Of a stretch of 8,306 nucleotides of DNA, positions 1 through 6,213 are shown piece after piece (within the stretch, counting starts at the first letter, position 1; each line of letters opens with the position of its first letter). A program made the position numbers and the translations under genes. The stretch is from NCBI GenBank assembly GCA_030592165.1, contig JAUVKC010000042.1, forward strand, positions 1-8,306, read 5' to 3'. The DNA is from Candidatus Buchananbacteria bacterium (GTDB lineage: Bacteria; Patescibacteriota; Patescibacteriia; CAIXNZ01). The notes under the pieces are model-generated. The model saw only the letters and a program-made list of their open reading frames with translations, ran no database searches and was not told where the DNA came from.

Positions 1-597
1 AATAAAAAAATAACAATAGTCATAATTATCATAATAGTTTTAATTGTTTTAGAGCTAGCAGTTTATTTTTTATATTTTAAAAAAGACAGTGATCCTGAGC
101 AAAATATAAACGTAGCTGACGCACCGGTTATTCATGTGTTTGAACCATCGCCAGCTTTAGCCGGCCCTTATTACCAGGAACAGGCTATTAGAGAAAAAAG
201 TTTCGCGCCTTGTTTTGAGATTGAAGAAGAAAGGACTAGTGTTCGTTGTGTTAATGATATAAATAAGATTTTAGGTGAACAAGCAGAAGATGCCGAGTAT
301 TGTTTGACGCAAAATACACCTAATAATCAATTAGATTGTGTGAAACGATTTGCTTTGACCAAGAAAACCCCTAGTCAGTGTGATTTGTTGGCAGGAGATT
401 TTATTGATAAATGTAAAGAATATTATGCTATGTCTAATGTTTTGAATGGCGATGCTACTGTTTGTCAACTTATTAATAATAATGAAAAGAAAGATGACTG
501 TTTAGACCAGGTTTATTATTACAATGATGAATGCCAAAAAATTAAAAATCAAGAATTGAAAAATAGATGTCTTGATCCTGAAAATAATCCATCTTAA
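1..597 (+). CDS. Membrane-anchored Cys-repeat protein, 5' end outside the window
   Basis: The reading frame is open from base 1 to the TAA at 595-597 (198 codons), so the start lies upstream. A GTG at 136 is in frame, but using it would discard a clear membrane helix (residues about 4-26, rich in Ile/Val/Leu, followed by KKD). The rest would therefore be outside the cell, or periplasm-like. The exposed part has ten cysteines in five pairs (window residues 71/83, 101/113, 127/138, 155/167, 178/190), each pair 11 or 12 residues apart. The units share a loose consensus C-x-x-I/L-x(6-7)-K/R/D-C, often followed by L/V/K and then an aromatic or Ala. Such units suggest short helical hairpins clamped by disulfides, which is inference. 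I recall similar Cys-pair repeats in CPR and DPANN proteins of unknown role, but cannot name a family. The next gene follows after 31 nt with no terminator, so co-transcription is likely. Confidence 0.8.
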   Translation, partial: NKKITIVIIIIIVLIVLELAVYFLYFKKDSDPEQNINVADAPVIHVFEPSPALAGPYYQEQAIREKSFAPCFEIEEERTSVRCVNDINKILGEQAEDAEYCLTQNTPNNQLDCVKRFALTKKTPSQCDLLAGDFIDKCKEYYAMSNVLNGDATVCQLINNNEKKDDCLDQVYYYNDECQKIKNQELKNRCLDPENNPS

Positions 598-628
598 TAA
601 TTAAATAAAAATTAATTTATAAAAACTT

Positions 629-1381
629 ATGTTTGATAATCAACAACAACCAGCAGGGGGACAGCCAGGAAATCAAGCGACAACTCCACAACCAGGTGTG
701 CCAAGTCAACCTGCTCAAACACCAGCACCAGCACCGGCTGGGCCACAACCAGCTAAGCCGTTAGACGAGCCAGAAGATATTTTTGCCGGCATAAGTTCAG
801 GAGGAGGACAGTCAAAACCACCAACTGATTCATTGTCAGAAAGACCACCAAGCGGAGGTAAAGGTAAACGTATAGTTTTATTTGTTTTAATTATAGTTAT
901 TGTGATTTTGGTTATTGCCGGAGGGGTTTTGGCTTATATGAGTTTTGTGCAACAACCTGTTTTAGAAAATGATAATGTTAACGAGCCTGTAAATACTAAT
1001 GTGAACACTAACATCAATACAAATATTAATAGCAATACTAATACTACTGTAAATACGAATGGGAATGAAAATACTAATATTAATACCAATACTAACACTA
1101 ACGCAAATACTAATACAAATGGAAACGCAAATATAAATGTACCAGTTGGAGTTGATACTGATAGTGATGGGCTAACAGATGAAGAAGAAGAAGCTTTAGG
1201 GACTAATCCATTGAACGCTGATTCTGATAACGATGGATTATTAGACAAAGAAGAACAGGAAATTTATCTTACTAATCCGCTAAATCCTGATACTGACGGT
1301 GATGGTTTTAAGGATGGTGATGAAATTAAAGGTGGTTATGATCCAAATGGTCCTGGACGTTTACCTATCCCGCAAGAATAA
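629..1381 (+). CDS. Single-pass membrane protein with Asn/Thr linker and three thrombospondin type 3-like Ca2+ loops
   Basis: This 250-residue protein has four parts. Residues 1-80 are Pro/Gln/Gly/Ala-rich, disordered and probably cytoplasmic. Residues 82-103 form one hydrophobic helix preceded by GKGKR. Residues 114-172 are a linker with Asn at nearly every second position. Residues 176-240 hold three DxDxDGxxDxxE-type loops starting at D176, D198 and D221, about 23 residues apart and followed by TNPLN-like turns. The loops match thrombospondin type 3 repeats, which bind calcium in known proteins. No enzymatic domain is visible. The likely role is an envelope stalk or adhesion/structural element, which is inference. 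The start is ATG at 629; no Shine-Dalgarno is visible upstream. It shares its architecture with the next gene, suggesting paralogy or a common complex. Several other-frame ORFs over the linker are by-products of its low complexity. Confidence 0.87.
   Translation: MFDNQQQPAGGQPGNQATTPQPGVPSQPAQTPAPAPAGPQPAKPLDEPEDIFAGISSGGGQSKPPTDSLSERPPSGGKGKRIVLFVLIIVIVILVIAGGVLAYMSFVQQPVLENDNVNEPVNTNVNTNINTNINSNTNTTVNTNGNENTNINTNTNTNANTNTNGNANINVPVGVDTDSDGLTDEEEEALGTNPLNADSDNDGLLDKEEQEIYLTNPLNPDTDGDGFKDGDEIKGGYDPNGPGRLPIPQE
992..1138 (+). repeat. Low-complexity 6-nt-period tract encoding alternating Asn
   Basis: The tract encodes residues 122-170 of the protein at 629-1381. Asn occupies 24 of 25 even-numbered positions (only 140 is Thr). 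The intervening residues are mostly Thr alternating with Val, Ile, Ala, Gly, Ser or Glu. The DNA is a degenerate AATACT-like hexamer array. Asn codons are a mix of AAT and AAC, and Thr codons a mix of ACT, ACA, ACC and ACG. Confidence 0.85.
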
Positions 1382-1440
1382 ATCGTTTAAGTAATATTAA
1401 TATTTTTTCAAAGGTAGAATAATAAACCTTGATTTTGATT

Positions 1441-2505
1441 ATGCTATTTTCAAAAAAAGATAAAAAAGAAGAAAAAACTGCAGAAACTCCGGTCAAGAAA
1501 AATCTGGAAACTTATGATATAAAGGTAATGCCAAAGAAGTTTCAGAAAGTTTTAAAGCCATCAGGACGTGGTGGAATATTAAAATTGGCTATTATCTTGT
1601 TTGTTGCTTTAATAGTGATTAGTGCAATTATTTTTGGTGTATTTTATCTTTTAGATTCAATGGAAGCACCTGTTGTTCCAGTACCTCGAAGTGTTAATAC
1701 TAATCAAAACACAAATCAAGGACAAGATGTTAATGAAAATTTGAACCAAGCCAATGGAAATGTTAATACTAACGAAAATACTAATCAAAATGTTAATATA
1801 AACATCAATGAGAATACTAATCTTAATGAAAATGTAAATACTAACATTAATACCAATACTAATACTAACGCACCAACAGATCAGCCAATAGATGGTGTCT
1901 CATATTTTATGTCTCAAGATTCTGATGATGATGGTTTGACTGATATTGAGGAAGATCTGTATGAAACTGAAAAAAGAAAGCCAGATACTGATGCGGACGG
2001 GTTTATTGATGGTCAGGAAATTATCGGTGGTTATAATCCCAAGGCAGCTGGAACATCTTTGCTAAGTAATTCAGGTTTAGTTAACAAATATCCAAATCCA
2101 ATATTTGCTTATGAAATACTTCATCTTTCAACCTGGGTGGCACGACCGTCTGATCAGAGTTTACGAGAAGTTAATTTTCAATCAGCTACAGGTGAGTATG
2201 TTCAGATTTTAGTCGAGGATAATCCTGAGGAATTGGATTTGATAAGTTGGTATTTAGCGCAAACAAATGGTGCTAATATCTCTGATATTGATAGGAAAAC
2301 AGATAAACAAGGTTTTGAAATTTTGCTTAGTAAGGATAAATTAACTTATTTTTTACTTAATAATGATAATAAAGCAAATATTTTTATTATTTCTTATGAA
2401 ATAGGCAGTCGGACAAGTCTAAACTTTTTAACTACTTTTGAAATGATGATTAATAGTTTTGTTTTAGTTGAAGCACTTGAACCTGAGTCTGAAACTGGTA
2501 ATTAA
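1441..2505 (+). CDS. Single-pass membrane protein with Asn linker, two Ca2+ loops and an unrecognised C-terminal domain
   Basis: I start this gene at ATG 1441 (354 residues). TTG at 1429 is in frame and adds only four residues; a possible AAAGG sits 14 nt before it, so that start cannot be excluded. Residues 1-46 are Lys-rich and cytoplasmic, and residues 47-71 are the membrane helix. A linker at 86-143 has Asn at every odd position from 105 to 143. Two DxDxDGxxDxxE-type loops begin at D160 and D182; the sequence GGYNP that follows resembles GGYDP in the preceding protein. Residues about 214-345 form a globular alpha/beta domain. Its opening (YPNPIFAYEILHLSTW) resembles small lipid- or PsbP/Mog1-like domains in secreted proteins, but I cannot assign it. 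The gene ends one base before the ybeY start, implying translational coupling. The domain probably acts outside the membrane; its ligand is unknown. Confidence 0.85.
   Translation: MLFSKKDKKEEKTAETPVKKNLETYDIKVMPKKFQKVLKPSGRGGILKLAIILFVALIVISAIIFGVFYLLDSMEAPVVPVPRSVNTNQNTNQGQDVNENLNQANGNVNTNENTNQNVNININENTNLNENVNTNINTNTNTNAPTDQPIDGVSYFMSQDSDDDGLTDIEEDLYETEKRKPDTDADGFIDGQEIIGGYNPKAAGTSLLSNSGLVNKYPNPIFAYEILHLSTWVARPSDQSLREVNFQSATGEYVQILVEDNPEELDLISWYLAQTNGANISDIDRKTDKQGFEILLSKDKLTYFLLNNDNKANIFIISYEIGSRTSLNFLTTFEMMINSFVLVEALEPESETGN
1753..1869 (+). repeat. Low-complexity tract encoding alternating Asn, second copy
   Basis: The tract encodes residues 105-143 of the protein at 1441-2505. Asn is at all 20 odd positions. 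The residues between are Thr, Val, Ile, Glu, Gln, Leu and Gly. This is the same pattern as at 992-1138, but with more Glu and Gln and fewer Thr, so it is not a simple recent duplication. Confidence 0.85.
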
Positions 2506-2506
2506 T

Positions 2507-2941
2507 ATGAAAGTTAATTTTTATACAAAATTAAAATCATCATTAGCTTTTGATAAACAGTATGCGCAAAAGATCATTAAGAATGCTGCTAAACAATTAA
2601 AGATAAAGGATAAAGAACTCACAGTGTTATTAGTTGCTGATCAAAGGATAAAAACTTTGAATAAACAGTTTCGTAAAAAAGATAAAATAACTGATGTTTT
2701 GAGTTTTTCAGCTGATGAGAAAGATTATTTAGGTGAAATTATCATAAATTATAATCAGGTCAAACGGCAAGCAAGGCAATATAAGCAAAGTATTAAAGAA
2801 GAATATAGTTTATTATTGATTCATGGGTTTTTACATCTATTGGGTCATGATCATGAGAAACAAGCAGAATGGCAAAAAATGAAAAAATTAGAGGATAAAA
2901 TATTAAATAAGATTGCAGAACCACGAATTAATAATCACTAA
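2507..2941 (+). CDS. ybeY: Endoribonuclease YbeY (16S rRNA maturation)
   Basis: YbeY is a single-domain metal-dependent endoribonuclease involved in 16S rRNA 3'-end maturation and ribosome quality control in the cytoplasm. The 144-residue product is of typical length. It carries the family signature HGFLHLLGHDH, whose histidines at 106, 110 and 116 are the expected metal ligands. It also has the conserved LNKQFRKKDKITDVLSF block (residues 51-67) and LGEIIIN (75-81). An in-frame ATG at 2468 would overlap the previous gene by 38 nt and add a tail with no family match. ATG 2507 begins directly with the usual first strand (MKVNFYTK) and sits one base after the upstream stop. There is no Shine-Dalgarno, so translation is probably coupled to the preceding gene. 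Confidence 0.95.
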   Translation: MKVNFYTKLKSSLAFDKQYAQKIIKNAAKQLKIKDKELTVLLVADQRIKTLNKQFRKKDKITDVLSFSADEKDYLGEIIINYNQVKRQARQYKQSIKEEYSLLLIHGFLHLLGHDHEKQAEWQKMKKLEDKILNKIAEPRINNH

Positions 2942-2966
2942 TAACACTAATATTAGTTTATTAGTG
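2936..2966 (+). promoter_or_regulatory. Near-perfect inverted repeat over the ybeY stop codon
   Basis: A 9-nt arm CACTAATAA (2936-2944) pairs exactly with TTATTAGTG (2958-2966). The bases between them contain a second perfect palindrome, ACTAATATTAGT (2946-2957), so the whole 31 nt is one inverted repeat with a single unpaired C at 2945. It includes the ybeY stop. No T-tract follows, so it is not a standard intrinsic terminator. It could protect the mRNA 3' end or be an operator; both are inference. Confidence 0.5.
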
Positions 2967-2989
2967 AAATTAATGGTTTACTTAACAAT

Positions 2990-3361
2990 ATGAACATGGC
3001 AAAAATTAAAAGATTAATAAGTAGTTTCAAATACGCGATACGTGGTTTGAAAAAGGTTTATAAAGAAGAACAGAATTTCAGAATTCATGTATTTTTTACA
3101 ATAGTAGTTTTGCTTTTATCTTTTTATTTCCAAATTAAGCTTTGGGAATTTGTTATAATAATATTATTAATTGCTTTGGTTTTAGTTTTAGAAATAATAA
3201 ATAGTATAATTGAAAGGTTAACTGATATGCTTAAGCCGAGGATACATCAGTATGTTAAAGATATGAAAGATATGGGAGCAGCTTTAGTGTTTGTGGGAGC
3301 AATCACGTCTTTGATAATCGGTATAATAATATTTTCTCCTTATATCATTGCGTTATTTTAA
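2990..3361 (+). CDS. dgkA: Diacylglycerol kinase / undecaprenol kinase (DgkA family)
   Basis: DgkA-family enzymes are small trimeric membrane kinases that phosphorylate diacylglycerol or undecaprenol with ATP, recycling lipid carriers for envelope synthesis. The product is 123 residues, as usual for the family. It has an amphipathic N-terminus with A16-x-x-G19 and EEQNFRIH (26-33), and three helices at about 34-48, 52-69 and 97-119. The family's active-site pattern is present: E68, N71, E75, D79 and the K93-D94 pair. These correspond to E69, N72, E76, D80, K94 and D95 of E. coli DgkA, allowing for a one-residue offset. Sequence alone does not settle diacylglycerol versus undecaprenol; Gram-positive-type relatives use undecaprenol. 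ATG 2990 is chosen, and ATG 2996 is an equal alternative. Neither has a Shine-Dalgarno. Confidence 0.92.
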   Translation: MNMAKIKRLISSFKYAIRGLKKVYKEEQNFRIHVFFTIVVLLLSFYFQIKLWEFVIIILLIALVLVLEIINSIIERLTDMLKPRIHQYVKDMKDMGAALVFVGAITSLIIGIIIFSPYIIALF

Positions 3362-3427
3362 AATTATGAAAGCTGAATTTTGAAGTATGAGTTTAATCTC
3401 GTAATTCAAAATTCATAATTCATAATT
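3362..3427. repeat. 66-nt palindromic element filling the dgkA-ftsA gap
   Basis: The arms 3362-3384 and 3405-3427 are complementary at 20 of 23 positions, with the three mismatches in the middle of the arm. The stem continues inward: 3385-3391 against 3398-3404 has one mismatch and one G-U pair, leaving the loop TTTAAT (3392-3397). The 3' arm contains the AATTCATAATTCA motif seen in short dispersed repeats of many CPR genomes (from memory). The element begins the base after the dgkA stop and ends 7 nt before the ftsA ATG. It may be a MITE- or REP-like unit and also fold in the mRNA. A run of only six A follows, so it is not a + strand terminator. Confidence 0.7.
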
Positions 3428-3434
3428 AAAAAAC

Positions 3435-4679
3435 ATGTCACAAGATGAAATTATTGTTGGTCTGGATATTGGCTCTACCTCTGTAAAGGTTGCAGTAGGG
3501 CAAAGGACAATGACTGACGAGAATAAACTTAAATTACATATCATAGGTGCTGTTGAACATGAAGCTGAAGGTATTAACCGTGGTGTTATTACTAGTATTG
3601 AAGATGCTGTAGATAGTGTAGCTAAAGCTTTGGATAAAGCAGAAAAATTAACTGGTATTCCTATAGAACAAGCCTGGGTAAGTATTTCTGGCGGTCATAT
3701 TATATCGCAAATATCAAAAGGTGTAGTGGCAGTCTCCAAGACTGATGGTGAGATTCGTGAAGAAGATGTTGAACGAGCTATTGAAGCAGCCAGAACAGTT
3801 ACTTGCCCGCCTAATTATGAGATTTTACATGTAATCCCCAGAAGTTTTACTGTTGATGGGCAGTCTAATATTAAAGATCCTGTTGGTATGACTGGTGTGC
3901 GTTTAGAAGTTGAGACTTATATTATTGAGGGTTTAAGTTCACAAATAAAGAATTTGACTAAATGTGTTTATCAAACAGGTTTGGATATAGATGATATTGT
4001 TTTGGCTGTCTTAGCGACTGCTGACGCTGTTTTGACTAAAAAACAAAAAGAACTGGGTGTCGCAGTAGTTAATATCGGTGGCGCAACTACAAGTATTTCA
4101 GTTTTTGAACAAGGTGATTTATTAACCACCTCGATTATTCCTATTGGTTCTGAGCATATTACTTCTGATATTGCAATTGGTTTAAGAACTTCAATTGATG
4201 TGGCTGAGGATATTAAAATAAAATACGGTCAGGCAATTGTCAAGGGTTTGGATAAAAAAGATGAATTTGATTTAGCTGAATTTGATGATCAAGAAGAAGG
4301 TAATGTCAGCAAAAAATATTTAGCAGAAATAATAGAAGCAAGAGTTGAAGAGATTATGGATAAAATTAATGAAGAATTAAAGAAAATTGACCGGGCAGGT
4401 GCTTTGCCAGGTGGTGTTATTATCACCGGTGCTGGTGCTAAACTACCCAAGATTTTAGATTCTGCTAAAAATAGATTACAATTACCAGCCTCACTGGGTT
4501 ATCCTTATGATATTGTTAGTGTAATGGATAAAGTTAATGATTTATCGTTCACAACAGCTATAGGGCTGGTTAAGTGGGGACATTCTTTAGCCAGACAACG
4601 TAAGGGTATTTCAAGGTTTAAAACCGTGGCTGGTGTAACCGGTAAAATGAAAAAGTGGTTCAAATCAATTACCCCTTAG
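3435..4679 (+). CDS. ftsA: Cell division protein FtsA
   Basis: FtsA is an actin-fold ATP-binding protein that tethers FtsZ filaments to the membrane and recruits later divisome proteins. The 414-residue product has the usual length and motif order. The phosphate-1 loop is VGLDIGSTSVKV (8-19). The SHS2/1C region covers about 85-165. The phosphate-2 segment is VVNIGGATTSISVF (211-224), and the adenosine motif is GGVIITGAGAKL (326-337). A C-terminal basic amphipathic segment, GKMKKWFKSI (403-412), is the expected membrane-targeting helix, joined by a flexible linker. The next gene is ftsZ, the classical partner. ATG 3435 lies seven bases past a large hairpin and has only an A-run upstream rather than a Shine-Dalgarno. 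The stop is TAG at 4677-4679. Confidence 0.97.
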   Translation: MSQDEIIVGLDIGSTSVKVAVGQRTMTDENKLKLHIIGAVEHEAEGINRGVITSIEDAVDSVAKALDKAEKLTGIPIEQAWVSISGGHIISQISKGVVAVSKTDGEIREEDVERAIEAARTVTCPPNYEILHVIPRSFTVDGQSNIKDPVGMTGVRLEVETYIIEGLSSQIKNLTKCVYQTGLDIDDIVLAVLATADAVLTKKQKELGVAVVNIGGATTSISVFEQGDLLTTSIIPIGSEHITSDIAIGLRTSIDVAEDIKIKYGQAIVKGLDKKDEFDLAEFDDQEEGNVSKKYLAEIIEARVEEIMDKINEELKKIDRAGALPGGVIITGAGAKLPKILDSAKNRLQLPASLGYPYDIVSVMDKVNDLSFTTAIGLVKWGHSLARQRKGISRFKTVAGVTGKMKKWFKSITP

Positions 4680-4710
4680 TTTTTTGATGAATAAAATATG
4701 TATACAAAAG

Positions 4711-4739
4711 TGTGTAAAAAACGTTTTACACATTTTTTT
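4711..4739 (+). terminator. Rho-independent terminator between ftsA and ftsZ
   Basis: TGTGTAAAA (4711-4719) pairs perfectly with TTTTACACA (4724-4732) around the loop AACG, and seven T follow (4733-4739). A short A-run just upstream (4706-4709) lengthens the stem, so it may also work on the other strand. It is AT-rich and might only attenuate. It implies that ftsZ is at least partly transcribed separately from ftsA. Confidence 0.7.
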
Positions 4740-4790
4740 GTTATTGGTAAACTTAAAACAAGTTATTTAATTAATAAACTATATAAATAT

Positions 4791-6023
4791 ATGGAAATAA
4801 AACCAGAGATTGAAACATTTGCTAAGATTAAAATAATTGGTATTGGTGGTGGTGGTGGTTCTGCTCTCAATAGGATGATTGATTCAAAAATAAGAGGTGT
4901 TGAATTCATCAGTATTAATACTGATGTTCAGGCTTTGCATTATTCAAAAGCTAACAAGAAATTACATATAGGTAAAACAATCACCAGAGGGCTGGGTGCT
5001 GGTATGGATCCTGAAACAGGTGCTAAGGCAGTTGAAGAATCACAAAATGATATTAGAGAAATGCTGAAAGATGCTGATATGGTTTTTCTAACTTGTGGTT
5101 TAGGTGGTGGTACTGGTAGTGGTGCAACTCCTCCGATAGCTGAGATTGCCCGGGAATTAGGTGTTTTAACAGTTGCTGTTGTAACTAAGCCGTTTTCTTT
5201 TGAAGGTGCGCAAAGAAAAGTTATTGCTGAACAGGCTTGGGATAATTTATCTGAAAAAGTTGATACTATTATCACAGTTGAAAATGATCGTTTATTACAA
5301 ATAATTGATAAAAAGACATCTTTACTGGAAGCTTTTGCCATAGTAGATGATGTTTTAAGAAACGCTATTAAAGGTATTTCAGAACTTGTGACTGTTCCAG
5401 GTTTAATAAATGTTGACTTTGCTGATGTTAAATCTATTATGAAAGAACAAGGTACTGCTTTGATGGGTATGGGTACTGCTAGTGGCGATAATAGAGCCAT
5501 TGAAGCCGCTAAAGCAGCTATTTCCAGCCCATTACTGGAATTATCAATGGATGGGGCTAACGGTGTCTTATTTATTGTTTCTGGTGGTGAAAACATTAGT
5601 ATGCATGAAGTAAATGAAGCAGCTAAAATAATTACAGCTTCAGCTGATCCTGAAGCGAAAATTATTTTTGGGGCTAATATTGATAAAGACCTTGGTGATG
5701 ATTTGAAATTAACTGTTATCGCAACTGGTTTTGAAGATAATCCTTTGAAACGTAAAGAAATTTCAGAAAAAAATATTACTATTAATCAGGAAGAAGATAC
5801 TTATAAACCAAATCAATTTTTGGCTAATGATAAGAAGGAAGAGGATAAACCCTCCTTCGCTAAAGCTACGGAGGGCAGGGAGGAAGAAAAGGCAGATAAA
5901 AAGGTTGATGATTATAAGGTTCCTACTCCACCGCCAGCTAAGCCAAGAAAAAACGATGATGATGATAATGAAGATGAAGAGGATTTGGATATCCCAGCGT
6001 TTATTCGGAAGAAAATGATGTAG
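4791..6023 (+). CDS. ftsZ: Cell division GTPase FtsZ
   Basis: FtsZ is the tubulin-like GTPase that forms the cytokinetic ring. From ATG 4791 the product has 410 residues. The GTP-binding glycine loop is GIGGGGGSALNRM (17-29). The tubulin signature is GGGTGSGATP (105-114), with Ser where many FtsZs have Thr. The T7 loop NVDFADV (207-213) supplies D209 and D212 for GTP hydrolysis. Residues about 320-395 are a charged disordered linker, and DIPAFIRKK (400-408) is the conserved C-terminal peptide that binds FtsA. An in-frame ATG at 4698 would add 31 residues, but its codons run through the terminator hairpin at 4711-4739 and match no FtsZ N-terminus, so I reject it. No Shine-Dalgarno precedes 4791. 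TATATA at 4780-4785 would place a transcript start close to the ATG, but no good -35 is seen. A repeat element lies in the linker. Confidence 0.97.
   Translation: MEIKPEIETFAKIKIIGIGGGGGSALNRMIDSKIRGVEFISINTDVQALHYSKANKKLHIGKTITRGLGAGMDPETGAKAVEESQNDIREMLKDADMVFLTCGLGGGTGSGATPPIAEIARELGVLTVAVVTKPFSFEGAQRKVIAEQAWDNLSEKVDTIITVENDRLLQIIDKKTSLLEAFAIVDDVLRNAIKGISELVTVPGLINVDFADVKSIMKEQGTALMGMGTASGDNRAIEAAKAAISSPLLELSMDGANGVLFIVSGGENISMHEVNEAAKIITASADPEAKIIFGANIDKDLGDDLKLTVIATGFEDNPLKRKEISEKNITINQEEDTYKPNQFLANDKKEEDKPSFAKATEGREEEKADKKVDDYKVPTPPPAKPRKNDDDDNEDEEDLDIPAFIRKKMM
5850..5875 (+). repeat. Palindromic repeat element inserted in frame in the ftsZ linker
   Basis: The element is 26 nt, with CCCTCC at one end (5850-5855) and GGAGGG at the other (5870-5875). 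It encodes PSFAKATEG (FtsZ residues 354-362) between two Lys/Glu/Asp-rich stretches. It matches the repeat at 6071-6096 in the same orientation at 21 of 26 positions. I recall the peptide SFAKATEG, and the readings PSLKLRRAG and PTLRLRR from other frames, as recurrent in CPR gene predictions. That recall is from memory and was not searched. Confidence 0.8.
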
Positions 6024-6031
6024 GGGGTAAT

Positions 6032-6053
6032 GCCTGCCTGCCGGCAGGCAGGC
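6032..6053. repeat. Perfect 22-bp GC-rich palindrome
   Basis: The arm GCCTGCCTGCC (6032-6042) is followed at once by its exact reverse complement (6043-6053), starting 8 nt after the ftsZ stop. Its GC content contrasts sharply with the AT-rich surroundings. It is followed by GAATTTA, like the ends of the 31-nt repeats further on (GCAGGCGAATT). It is a CPR-type dispersed palindrome rather than a terminator, since no T-tract follows. Confidence 0.8.
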
Positions 6054-6060
6054 GAATTTA

Positions 6061-6110
6061 CCTGCCTTCGCCCTCCTACGTTAAGGCTTCGGAGGACTAT
6101 GGCAGACAGG
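6061..6110. repeat. Nested hairpin repeat related to the element in ftsZ
   Basis: CCTCC (6072-6076) pairs with GGAGG (6091-6095). Outside this, CCTGCC (6061-6066) pairs with GGCAGA (6101-6106) at five of six positions. The inner core, 6071-6096, matches the ftsZ-linker element at 21 of 26 positions. Read in one frame it gives PTLRLRR, so a 61-codon ORF starting at 6030 is repeat-derived and not listed as a gene. Confidence 0.7.
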
Positions 6111-6137
6111 CGAATTAGATACGAATCTACGAATATT
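6107..6137. repeat. 31-nt direct repeat, copy 1
   Basis: This copy begins CAGGCGAATT and ends TACGAATATT. It matches copy 2 (6183-6213) at 27 of 31 positions, with starts 76 nt apart. The first 10 bases also occur at 6049-6058, next to the 22-bp palindrome, as a truncated third copy. Confidence 0.75.
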
Positions 6138-6182
6138 TCGCTAAGCTGTATTGTTTTGACGGTAGGCAGGAGATATGATGGG

Positions 6183-6213
6183 CAGGCGAATTGGCTACAA
6201 ATTTACGAATATT
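6183..6213. repeat. 31-nt direct repeat, copy 2
   Basis: This is the second copy of the unit at 6107-6137, differing at four positions. Both copies are preceded by a GGCAG-type sequence. It ends ten bases before the terminator hairpin. Two or three copies with unequal, partly repetitive spacing do not make a CRISPR array. Confidence 0.75.

Noticed and set aside
934..1248. Minus-strand ORF of 104 codons rich in Val/Leu/Phe
   Set aside because: It is the antisense of the Asn/Thr linker and Ca2+ loops; the composition follows from the AAT/ACT repeat and no start context or family match is seen.
1411..1430. AAGGT/ACCTT mini-hairpin covering a possible TTG start at 1429
   Set aside because: Only five base pairs; it may be chance, and ATG 1441 serves as the start without it.
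4698..4790. N-terminal extension of FtsZ from an upstream ATG
   Set aside because: The codons run through a terminator hairpin, the peptide matches no FtsZ N-terminus, and MEIKPEIETFAKIKIIG from 4791 is a normal start.
4940..5596. Long minus-strand ORF opposite ftsZ (218 codons)
   Set aside because: It is the antisense shadow of a strongly conserved gene; the protein shows no domain.
5827..6018. Second-frame ORF within the ftsZ 3' end
   Set aside because: It is Lys/Arg/Met-rich and out of frame with FtsZ, with the repeat-derived PSLKLRRAG; the FtsZ frame ends in the conserved C-terminal peptide.
6049..6213. Short CRISPR array
   Set aside because: Only two full repeat copies and one fragment, with four mismatches and spacers made of other repeat units; no cas genes in the window.
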